A stretch of 41,302 bases of DNA from an uncultured Acetatifactor sp. GTDB lineage: Bacteria > Bacillota > Clostridia > Lachnospirales > Lachnospiraceae. Position 1 is the first letter of the stretch. Every line of letters starts with the position of its first letter. This document shows, in pieces, positions 1 to 6,391 of the stretch. Where the stretch lies: NCBI GenBank assembly GCA_947588205.1, contig CANPYG010000013.1, forward strand, positions 1-41,302, read 5' to 3'. The notes beneath the pieces are model-generated. The model was not told the DNA's origin. It saw only the letters and a program-made list of their open reading frames with translations, and did not search any database. Both the position numbers and the translations under genes were made by a program.

Positions 1-1
1 T

Positions 2-1243
2 AAGGCGGACGCCCTCTCCACGGATCCGGCGCAGTTTATCTCCCTGATCTCTTCAAAGCCCATGCCTGTTTTTAAGGCAATTTATACCAGCTATACCGGT
101 ATTTCCCCAGTTTATGCGCAGGAGCTGTGCTACGAGGCCGACCTTGACGGGGAGAGCCCCACAGCGTCCCTTACGTCCACAGATTACGCCAGACTCTACG
201 CCGCTTTTGCCGGCATGGTCGCTTCCATAAAGGAGGGGAGCTTTGCGCCCTGCATCGCCTATACCGGTCAGACGCCCGTGGACTTCGCGGCTCTGCCGCT
301 GACCATGTATACGCATGGAGAGGATCATATCGTAAGCCAGCCTTCCATGTCCGCCCTTTTAGAGGATTTTTATGCCGAAAAAAATGCCCTTACCCGCATC
401 CGCCAGAAATCCTCCGACCTGCGCCATATCGTGCAGACCGCCCTGGAGCGGAATGTGAAAAAGTACGACCTTCAGCTGCGCCAGATGAAGGATACGGAAA
501 AAAGAGATACCTACCGGGTCTATGGGGAGCTTCTGAATACCTATGGCTACAATGTAACCCCCGGTGCGAAGTCATTGGATGTCCTGAATTACTACACTGA
601 TGAAATGGTGGCCATCCCCCTGGATCCCGCCCTGACGCCCCAGGAAAACGCCAAACGATATTTTGAAAAATATAATAAGCTGAAAAGAACCCATGATGCC
701 CTCACAAATCTCACAAAAGAGGTTGCGGAGGAAATAAAGCACCTGGAATCCGTCATGACCTCCCTGGATATCGCGCTGCAGGAGGAGGATCTGGTGGAGA
801 TCAAGGAGGAACTGACAGAAAGCGGCTATATCCGCCGCCGGGGCGGGGCCAAAAGGGTGAAGGTCACCAGCAGACCCTTCCATTATCTGAGCAGCGACGG
901 CTTCCATATTTATGTGGGGAAAAATAATTATCAGAACGATGAGCTGACTTTCAAGTTCGCAAGCGGCAATGACTGGTGGTTCCATGCCAAAGGCATTCCC
1001 GGCTCCCATGTCGTGGTAAAGACAGAGGGCGCGGAAGAGCTTCCTGACCGCACCTTTGAAGAAGCGGGAAGACTGGCCGCTTACTATTCCAGGGGACGCG
1101 GACAGGATAAGGTGGAGATCGATTATATTCAAAAAAAGCATGTGAAAAAGCCCGGCTCCGCGAAGCCCGGCTTTGTGGTGTACTATACTAACTATTCCCT
1201 GATGATCGATTCCGATATCTCTGGAATCAGGCGTATCCAATAA
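2..1243 (+). CDS. rqcH: RqcH / NFACT-family ribosome quality control factor, 5' end outside window
   Basis: The frame is open from the window edge and ends at TAA 1241-1243, giving 413 residues. A full family member has about 570-590, so most of the NFACT-N domain is missing. What remains is the end of NFACT-N, a central helical and coiled-coil region rich in Lys/Glu (about residues 130-270) and a C-terminal NFACT-R (DUF814) domain carrying DWWFHAKGIPGSHVVV near residue 322. RqcH binds stalled 50S-nascent chain complexes with peptidyl-tRNA and recruits tRNA-Ala to add C-terminal alanine tails that mark the chain for degradation. Older annotations call the family fibronectin-binding protein. 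The N-terminal catalytic residues lie outside the window and cannot be checked. A hairpin with a T-run follows the gene. Family assignment is firm; the function is taken from the Bacillus homologue. Confidence 0.93.
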   Translation, partial: KADALSTDPAQFISLISSKPMPVFKAIYTSYTGISPVYAQELCYEADLDGESPTASLTSTDYARLYAAFAGMVASIKEGSFAPCIAYTGQTPVDFAALPLTMYTHGEDHIVSQPSMSALLEDFYAEKNALTRIRQKSSDLRHIVQTALERNVKKYDLQLRQMKDTEKRDTYRVYGELLNTYGYNVTPGAKSLDVLNYYTDEMVAIPLDPALTPQENAKRYFEKYNKLKRTHDALTNLTKEVAEEIKHLESVMTSLDIALQEEDLVEIKEELTESGYIRRRGGAKRVKVTSRPFHYLSSDGFHIYVGKNNYQNDELTFKFASGNDWWFHAKGIPGSHVVVKTEGAEELPDRTFEEAGRLAAYYSRGRGQDKVEIDYIQKKHVKKPGSAKPGFVVYYTNYSLMIDSDISGIRRIQ

Positions 1244-1299
1244 CAGCCTGCTGCTTCTCCTGGTAAGAGCACAGCGTGTCCGCCGTCCATCGTAACGCC

Positions 1300-1343
1300 G
1301 CCTGCTGCCTAACGCAGCACAGCCTGCTGCCTAACGCAGCAGG
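1300..1343. repeat. 22-bp tandem duplication covering the terminator arm
   Basis: GCCTGCTGCCTAACGCAGCA at 1300-1319 recurs at 1322-1341 with a 22-bp period. Only the second copy has the final GGC and T-run needed for a full terminator. A shorter piece, GCCTGCTGC, also appears at 1246-1254. This looks like local slippage or duplication of the terminator stem. Confidence 0.75.
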
Positions 1344-1354
1344 CAGCATTTTTT
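1322..1354 (+). terminator. rho-independent terminator of rqcH, overlapping the end of the opposite flippase gene
   Basis: A perfect 9-bp stem GCCTGCTGC/GCAGCAGGC (1322-1330, 1336-1344) with loop CTAAC is followed by GCAT and a six-T run at 1349-1354. The T-run is on the + strand, so it serves rqcH. The last codons and stop of the minus-strand flippase gene lie inside the hairpin. On the minus strand no T-run follows the stem. Confidence 0.8.
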
Positions 1355-3064
1355 CGCAAGCCTTACCACCAGGTATCCCTTGGGGATGCTCTTAAGCTCT
1401 TCCTCATCCACTCCCCTTAATACCAGCAGCATGGCAAAATAAACGCAGACCGCCGCCAGGATCGCAGGCAGGACGGACAGGATATTAGAAGATGTCAGCA
1501 GATAAAACAGCTCATATACCGCCCACGCCGCAGCGCCCATCATCACGGAGGCGCCAAGAGGAACCAGGAAGGTACGCACAAGCTCCTGTCTGTATCCGAT
1601 GGCGCGCCGCACCGCCCATTGATTCAGGAAGCACATCAGACCGGAATACACCACATTTGCAATAACAAGCGCATACAGATCCAGGTTCGTTCCCAACAGA
1701 AGACCAATCAAAACGCCGGTCTGAACCACAAGGGCGATCACGGCATTGTAGATCGGCGTATGCACCTTTCCGATTCCCTGCAAGATGGAACTGCTTAAGG
1801 TAGACAGCGAGAAAAATATCACGGAGACTGCCAGTGCCATAAGAAGCTTTGCCGCAAGATCCAAAGACTCCGGCTGTGGAAACAGGAGCTGTACCACCGG
1901 TTTGGCCAAGACGAACAGCCCCGCCGCCGAAGGGATGGCGATCATCATCGTGCTCTTCACCGCCAGGCTGATCTTGCGCTGTGCCTCCCTCCTGTTTCGC
2001 TGCGCCACCAGCGCCGCCACAGAGGGGATCATCGCGGATGCCATCGCATTGGCAAACGCCACAGGAATATTGCTGATGGTCGACACCTTATAGGAAAAAA
2101 CCCCATAACTGGCATATGCGGTAGCCTCGTCGATTTCTTTTACAGTCCGGTACAACTTCAGATAAATGACAGAATTCAGTGAGGTGCTGAGATTATAAGC
2201 CGCGGTGCTCAGAATAAAAGGCGTTACAATACCCACAATCACCTTAGAAATTTCCCTGTAAGAATCCACATAGGGAGTACGGTCCCTTTGGATCCGCCTC
2301 TGGAACCACCCCTTATTCAGGGAATAAATCGCCCACATAAACACAAGGCCCACGAGCACTCCTGCGCCGGTGCCGATGGCGCTTCCCATTGCGCCGTACA
2401 TGGCGCGGTCCATTCCCTGGGACGCCTGTATTTCAGCGTCCACGGTTCCCACCGCGAAGCCATAAAGAAGCGGACTGCCTGAAATCTGGGGATCCGTTAC
2501 CATTTTCAGCTCTTCTCCCCCGACAAAAAGCCTGATCAGCACCAACGCCATGACGATTGCCACTACGGCGTTGGCAATCTGCTCCAATATCTGGGAAACG
2601 GAGGTCTGCACCATGCTTTTATGTGCCTGAAAATACCCCCGCAGCACTCCCAGCATTCCATAAAAAAATATGGTAGGCGCCAGGACGCGCAGCACCGGTA
2701 TCGCCCTGCCGTCCACCAAAAGCCCCGCCCCAAAGAACAAAAACAGGCTGGCAAGTCCACCGATCACAAGCACATATCCAATAGAACATAAGAAAACCCT
2801 GTGTGCGTTGCGATACTCCCGGACCGCCAGCTTTTGCGCAATTACCTTGGAAATTGCAGAGGGAATGCTGTAAGAGGAAATTAAAAGCACAATGGTATAA
2901 ATATTGTACGCCGCCTGATAATACCCTCCGCCCAGGTCCCCTATGATAGCGGATAAAGGGCTTCTGTAAAGAAGCCCTATCACTCTGCTTATAATTCCCG
3001 CCGCCGCCAGGATCCCTGCCTGCAGCAGGAAGTTGTTGCTTTTACTGCCAGTGTTTGTCGCCAT
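1331..3064 (-). CDS. MurJ/SpoVB-like lipid flippase (MOP superfamily polysaccharide transporter)
   Basis: 577 residues with about 14 hydrophobic segments, typical of the MOP-family SpoVB/YtgP/MurJ group. These proteins move undecaprenyl-linked intermediates such as lipid II across the cytoplasmic membrane for peptidoglycan or polysaccharide export. The N-terminal region has the family pattern SRVIGLLYRSPLSAIIGD. I chose ATG at 3064, preceded by GAAGG/TAGG, over a TTG at 3085 that would overlap glgA. The gene begins 13 bp after the glgA stop on the same strand, so the two probably share a transcript. The C-terminus reads through the arm of the opposite rqcH terminator and ends in a Cys-Cys-Leu-Leu-Arg tail. 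Whether it handles lipid II, a spore-cortex precursor or another polymer cannot be told from sequence. Confidence 0.88.
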   Translation of the reverse strand: MATNTGSKSNNFLLQAGILAAAGIISRVIGLLYRSPLSAIIGDLGGGYYQAAYNIYTIVLLISSYSIPSAISKVIAQKLAVREYRNAHRVFLCSIGYVLVIGGLASLFLFFGAGLLVDGRAIPVLRVLAPTIFFYGMLGVLRGYFQAHKSMVQTSVSQILEQIANAVVAIVMALVLIRLFVGGEELKMVTDPQISGSPLLYGFAVGTVDAEIQASQGMDRAMYGAMGSAIGTGAGVLVGLVFMWAIYSLNKGWFQRRIQRDRTPYVDSYREISKVIVGIVTPFILSTAAYNLSTSLNSVIYLKLYRTVKEIDEATAYASYGVFSYKVSTISNIPVAFANAMASAMIPSVAALVAQRNRREAQRKISLAVKSTMMIAIPSAAGLFVLAKPVVQLLFPQPESLDLAAKLLMALAVSVIFFSLSTLSSSILQGIGKVHTPIYNAVIALVVQTGVLIGLLLGTNLDLYALVIANVVYSGLMCFLNQWAVRRAIGYRQELVRTFLVPLGASVMMGAAAWAVYELFYLLTSSNILSVLPAILAAVCVYFAMLLVLRGVDEEELKSIPKGYLVVRLAKKCCLLR

Positions 3065-3077
3065 ACCTACCTTCGCT

Positions 3078-4523
3078 TTAGCCAATCAGCCAGTCATACA
3101 TCTCCTGGTACTTCGCTGCCGAAACCTTCCAGGAGAAATCTGCCGCCATCGCCCTGTCCACTATCTTATTCCACTCGCGCTTCCTGTCATAATAAATGCG
3201 CTCCGCATAACGAATGGTATTCAACATCTCATGTGCGTTATAATTCTGGAAGCTGAAGCCCGTGCCGGTGTTCGCATACTCATTATAGGGCTCCACTGTA
3301 TCCTTGAGACCGCCCGTTTCACGCACAATGGGAACCGTGCCGTACCGCAGGCTCATAAGCTGGCTCAGACCACAGGGCTCAAACAGGGACGGCATCAGGA
3401 AAGCGTCGCAGGAGGCATAAATCTTATGGGAAAGAGGATCGGAATAATAAATATTGGCAGATACCTTATCCCCATACTTCCAGTCAAAATGCCTGAAGCA
3501 GTTCTCATAACGCTCTTCGCCGGTACCCAGCACCACAAACTGGATATCATCCTGGCACAGCTCATCCATGATATAAGCGATCAGATCCAGTCCCTTCTGG
3601 TCTGTCAGACGGGAGATCAGACCGATCATCATTTTCTTATCGTCCTTCTTAAGCCCCAGCTCTTCCTGCAGGGCTCTCTTGTTCTTCACCTTTTCCTTGC
3701 GAAAATTCAGCGCATTGTAAGGGCGCACGATATATTTATCCGTCTCCGGGTTGAATTCCTCATAATCGATGCCGTTTACAATCCCCCGCAGATCATTGCT
3801 TCTGGCGCGCAGCAGTCCGTCCAGACCTTCTCCATAGAACTCCGTCTTAATCTCCTGCGCATAGGTCTCGCTGACCGTGGTAACAGCATCGGCAAATACG
3901 ATTCCACCCTTTAACAGATTCGCATCCCCATAGGATTCCAGCTTATCCGGGGTAAAATAGTACTCCGGAAGCCCGGTGATGCTCTGCACCGTTTTGGGAT
4001 TCCACCTTCCCTGGAATTTCAGATTGTGAATCGTGATTATGGATTTGATGTTGCGGTAAAACTCTCCCTCATGGAAGCGCTCCTTCAAATATACCGGGAT
4101 CAGACCCGTCTGCCAGTCATGACAATGGATGATGTCAGGCTGGAAATCAATAATAGGGAGAATGGAAAGCGCCGCCTTTGAAAAATAGGAATACTTCTCT
4201 ATTTCATACAAGGCATTATCGCCATAGGGCTTGAATCCTCCAAAGTACCCCTCATTATCAATGAAATAATATTGAATGCCCTCTACCTCTGCGGTCAATA
4301 TGCCCACATATTCATTCTTCCAGTTGAAATCCATATAAAAATGTGTGAGATAAGTGAGCTTATCCCGCATTTCAGGTTTCATGCAGGTATATTTCGGAAG
4401 AATCACCCGCACATCAAAATATTCCCTGTCGATGTACTTTGGCAGAGAACCCACGACATCTGCCAATCCTCCTGTTTTAATAAAAGGAACCCCCTCAGAT
4501 GCGACGAACAGAATCTTCTTCAT
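3078..4523 (-). CDS. glgA: glycogen synthase (ADP-glucose, GT5)
   Basis: 481 residues, the usual bacterial GlgA length. It transfers glucose from ADP-glucose to the non-reducing end of an alpha-1,4-glucan in the cytoplasm. The N-terminus has the GT5 signature with KTGGLADVVGSLP at residues 12-24, whose Lys contacts ADP-glucose. The C-terminal Rossmann domain carries ISRLTDQKGLDLI, GTGEERYE and the SLFEPCGLSQL nucleotide-binding region. The start at 4523 is set by GGAGGAG six bases upstream; an upstream in-frame extension lacks homology. No glgC, glgD or glgB is adjacent. The 5' leader contains repeat copy A, starting right after a TATAAT box, which may control the gene. The flippase follows 13 bp downstream. 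Confidence 0.95.
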   Translation of the reverse strand: MKKILFVASEGVPFIKTGGLADVVGSLPKYIDREYFDVRVILPKYTCMKPEMRDKLTYLTHFYMDFNWKNEYVGILTAEVEGIQYYFIDNEGYFGGFKPYGDNALYEIEKYSYFSKAALSILPIIDFQPDIIHCHDWQTGLIPVYLKERFHEGEFYRNIKSIITIHNLKFQGRWNPKTVQSITGLPEYYFTPDKLESYGDANLLKGGIVFADAVTTVSETYAQEIKTEFYGEGLDGLLRARSNDLRGIVNGIDYEEFNPETDKYIVRPYNALNFRKEKVKNKRALQEELGLKKDDKKMMIGLISRLTDQKGLDLIAYIMDELCQDDIQFVVLGTGEERYENCFRHFDWKYGDKVSANIYYSDPLSHKIYASCDAFLMPSLFEPCGLSQLMSLRYGTVPIVRETGGLKDTVEPYNEYANTGTGFSFQNYNAHEMLNTIRYAERIYYDRKREWNKIVDRAMAADFSWKVSAAKYQEMYDWLIG

Positions 4524-4615
4524 TTGAACTCCTCCAATTGATAATTGCGGACCGGCGCCTGCGCACCTGCAATAGCTTGCACTGCCGTCCGGCGCTTCGA
4601 TTTCATTCCGGGCAA

Positions 4616-4757
4616 GACTCATGAGCCCCGCGCTAACGCGCTCTCAGACGCTTACGCGTCTGCGGTGCTTCGCACCGGGCTCTTTCGTTAGCATATCGGA
4701 TGAAATCAAATGTCCGCTCCGCGGCCGTTTGATTTCACTCCGATATGCTACATTATA
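4616..4757 (-). repeat. 142-bp structured repeat, copy A (leader of glgA)
   Basis: This unit is 142 bp long, matches copy B (5440-5581) without gaps and differs at 15 positions. Read on the minus strand it starts with TATAAT (4757-4752). A long hairpin follows, with TAGCATATCGGA and TGAAATCAAA pairing to their complements across 4689-4750 with one bulged base. A short linker ACGAAA leads to a four-way junction closed by GAGCCC/GGGCTC (4682-4677 with 4628-4623) that holds three hairpins: GGTGC-GAA-GCACC, AGACGC-GTAA-GCGTCT and GCGC-GTTA-GCGC. GTAA is a GNRA-type loop. In copy B several stem changes are compensated. The element lies between the Spo0A-like gene and glgA, so an RNA from its TATAAT would run into glgA. 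It could be a structured leader RNA or a small palindromic mobile repeat; I do not recognise a known family. Confidence 0.85.
4752..4757 (-). promoter_or_regulatory. TATAAT box at the edge of repeat copy A, possible glgA promoter
   Basis: TATAAT is read on the minus strand and conserved at the same edge of both repeat copies. No good -35 lies 17 bp upstream (TTCCCC), so this is weaker than the copy B promoter. A start here would give glgA a leader of about 220 nt containing the whole repeat. Confidence 0.4.
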
Positions 4758-4800
4758 CATCATTTTGGAGGAAAGGGGAAGGGGGGTTTATGCAAAGTTA

Positions 4801-5325
4801 TTAAATTTCTCTGTAGTCGAGGCGGATGCGGTCAGCAATCAGGGCAATAAACTCGGAGTTCGTGGGTTTTCCTTTGCCGGTATTGACCGTGTAGCCAAAA
4901 AGGGAATCTAGGGTTTCCATCCGCCCCCTGCTCCACGCGACCTCAATGGCGTGGCGGATTGCGCGTTCCACGCGGCTGGGGGTCGTCTGGAACTTCTTAG
5001 CAATGGTAGGATAAAGGATTTTGGTAATGGAGCTGATCATGGATGGATCCTCCACGGACATCATGATTGCTTCCCTCAGGTATTGATATCCTTTTATGTG
5101 TGCCGGTACTCCGATCTCATGAATCATATTTGTGACGTCCTGTTCCAGGTCGTGAATTGGCTGTTTCGGTTTGGATTCTTTTTTCTCCTGGACAACGAGC
5201 TCTTTTTTTCTGGTGGAGGGTACGGTGATCATAATCTGGAATTCTTTATCGGCGTTCATTAAATCTCCTAAAATTTTGTACACTTTATCATTGTCCTTCG
5301 TAGAAGTAATATTAAGCTGCTCCAT
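4801..5325 (-). CDS. Spo0A C-terminal-domain protein lacking the receiver domain
   Basis: 174 residues. Residues about 60-170 match the Spo0A effector domain, a six-helix DNA-binding fold that recognises 0A boxes: [54 protein letters not shown] and the C-terminal [15 protein letters not shown]. Genuine Spo0A is about 265 residues with an N-terminal phosphoreceiver. Here residues 1-55 form a short unrelated segment rich in Lys/Glu with no phosphoacceptor Asp, so phosphorelay control is not possible in the usual way. The start has GGAGGAG about 10 bases upstream. The leader of about 240 nt carries repeat copy B and a second hairpin. It is probably a DNA-binding regulator related to sporulation control, either constitutive or controlled by expression level. 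The true spo0A is presumably elsewhere. Confidence 0.88.
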   Translation of the reverse strand: MEQLNITSTKDNDKVYKILGDLMNADKEFQIMITVPSTRKKELVVQEKKESKPKQPIHDLEQDVTNMIHEIGVPAHIKGYQYLREAIMMSVEDPSMISSITKILYPTIAKKFQTTPSRVERAIRHAIEVAWSRGRMETLDSLFGYTVNTGKGKPTNSEFIALIADRIRLDYREI

Positions 5326-5377
5326 AATAGATTCTCTCCTCCATTTTTGGGTTCAGGATGTTGATAAAGTACTGGGT

Positions 5378-5429
5378 GAAAATGAATGCTCACTGACGAC
5401 TTCGTAGCCTTGCGGTCGCGCTCATTTTC
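5378..5429 (-). other. hairpin in the leader of the Spo0A-like gene
   Basis: GAAAATGA (5378-5385) pairs with TCATTTTC (5422-5429), an 8-bp closing stem around an interior with short inverted segments such as ACGACTTCGT. It lies between repeat copy B and the ribosome site, within the presumed leader. It has no T-run, so it is not an obvious terminator. Confidence 0.5.
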
Positions 5430-5439
5430 CTGCCACACA

Positions 5440-5581
5440 GACTCATGTGCCCCGCGCTGCCGCGCTCCCCGACGCTTACGCGTCTGCGGTGCTTCGCACC
5501 GCGCACATTCGTTAGCTTATCGGGTGAAATCAAATGTCCGCTTCGCGGCCGCTTGATTTCCTTCCGATAAGCTACATTATA
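5440..5581 (-). repeat. 142-bp structured repeat, copy B (leader of the Spo0A-like gene)
   Basis: Same length and orientation as copy A, with 127 of 142 positions identical. On the minus strand it starts at TATAAT (5581-5576) and runs toward the Spo0A-like gene. The four-way junction closing stem is ATGTGC/GCACAT, where copy A has GAGC/GCTC at the corresponding place, a compensated A-T to T-A exchange. The long hairpin has TAGCTTATCGG/CCGATAAGCTA where copy A has TAGCATATCGG/CCGATATGCTA, a second compensated exchange. The hairpins GGTGC-GAA-GCACC and GACGC-GTAA-GCGTC are unchanged. This supports a structure kept by selection, or spread of a palindromic element with drift. Confidence 0.85.
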
Positions 5582-5605
5582 ATGTGGAAATGCGCTTTTA
5601 TTCAA
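5576..5605 (-). promoter_or_regulatory. sigma-A-type promoter reading through repeat copy B
   Basis: TTGAAT (5605-5600), an 18-bp spacer, then TATAAT (5581-5576) on the minus strand. The -10 box is the first six bases of the repeat. The transcript would include the whole repeat before the Spo0A-like start codon. Confidence 0.6.
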
Positions 5606-5843
5606 CAGGAACTCACCGCAAAATATGTGTGGATGTGACTCGCCTTCCCTGTTTTTCGCAAATGTTGGCAGGCTTCCTTTTTTTTCCATGGAAAATCCCA
5701 TTTCTATACATCCCAAAAAATGACAGGAAATGTCACAGGTTAAAAAGAACTTCTCTGACACGTCAATTCTTTTGCACTGAAATTCGGGTTACAGTCCAGC
5801 CAGCAACGACGACTGTTTTATGGCTGTTTTATGTTAAATCCTG

Positions 5844-6104
5844 TCTTGCAATTTCTTTCCCGACGTATATGTGGTTTTTGTCTGTGATTTCGATCCCTTT
5901 GGGCTGGGGAAATATCAGTATACTTTCCGGAATGTATGTCTGGAAGAAAAAGAGTTCAGACTTCAGGATGGTTTGACTACTATGTTTTTAAGCACCCATG
6001 GGAAAAATAGGGATGAAGTTCCGGGTGAATTGGTCAGCTTCCTGGAGTACGTTGGGTCAGATCTATTTCATCGTTCTCATGCGTGTAAGGATTCTGTCGA
6101 ATAA
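5844..6104 (+). pseudogene. C-terminal remnant of an Rpn-family (PD-(D/E)XK) nuclease/transposase
   Basis: The frame 5844-6104 encodes a segment with FVCDFDPFGLGKYQYTFRNV and LTTMFLSTHGKNRDEVPGEL, followed by a FLEYVGSD-like end. This pattern is typical of the C-terminal part of Rpn recombination-promoting nucleases (PF12784), common in Lachnospiraceae as many related copies. An in-frame TAA at 5835-5837 cuts it off. No catalytic PD-(D/E)XK core or start codon with a ribosome site is found upstream, and the 5' two-thirds of the gene is missing. It is a decayed relic of about 87 codons. The identification is by pattern memory, so it should be confirmed by profile search. Confidence 0.7.
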
Positions 6105-6321
6105 CGTAACGAAATAATCTCTGATCTGATAACCGGAGGAGGGATCCGGTTCTTTTAAGGGTACTTGTTTGGTACCCTGTCTGGTAACTGTAAAGCTGGT
6201 TTCAGCAAATTTTCAAAATGTTTTTTGCAGAGGAATTCTATGGCTTTTGGACGATACAGAAGATAAGAAAAACAGAAATTTTGTCAAAAATTAGGGCACA
6301 ACAAAATTACCTTAGAGCCAG

Positions 6322-6357
6322 AAGGGCAGGAAAACAATTATGAGGATTCCTGCCCTT
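6322..6357 (-). terminator. hairpin downstream of the aldehyde dehydrogenase gene
   Basis: A perfect 11-bp inverted repeat AAGGGCAGGAA/TTCCTGCCCTT with a 14-base loop lies 35 bp past the minus-strand stop codon. The following minus-strand bases (CTGGCTCT) are not a clear U-run, so it is a plausible but imperfect terminator. Confidence 0.5.
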
Positions 6358-6391
6358 ATCTGTGTCTCCTGTACCTCTGTTTGACGTTCCC

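Larger units (their letters stand above)
5606..6391. other. long intergenic region with no intact gene
   Basis: Between the copy B promoter and the end of the aldehyde dehydrogenase gene I find only the Rpn remnant and inverted repeats. AACCGGA/TCCGGTT (6131-6137/6145-6151) is followed by CTTTT. AGGGTAC/GTACCCT spans 6158-6178. AAGGGCAGGAA/TTCCTGCCCTT spans 6322-6357. Other open frames here have no ribosome site or recognisable similarity. The first hairpin could terminate + strand reading through the remnant. Confidence 0.6.

Noticed and set aside
4616..4757. tRNA or tmRNA, because of the cloverleaf-like junction in the repeat
   Set aside because: No T-loop GTTCGA, no CCA-adjacent acceptor stem and no anticodon arm of proper size; the same fold occurs in two diverged copies.
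5390..5761. 123-codon open frame on the minus strand across repeat copy B
   Set aside because: Its codons translate the structured repeat and its promoter; no similarity or convincing start.
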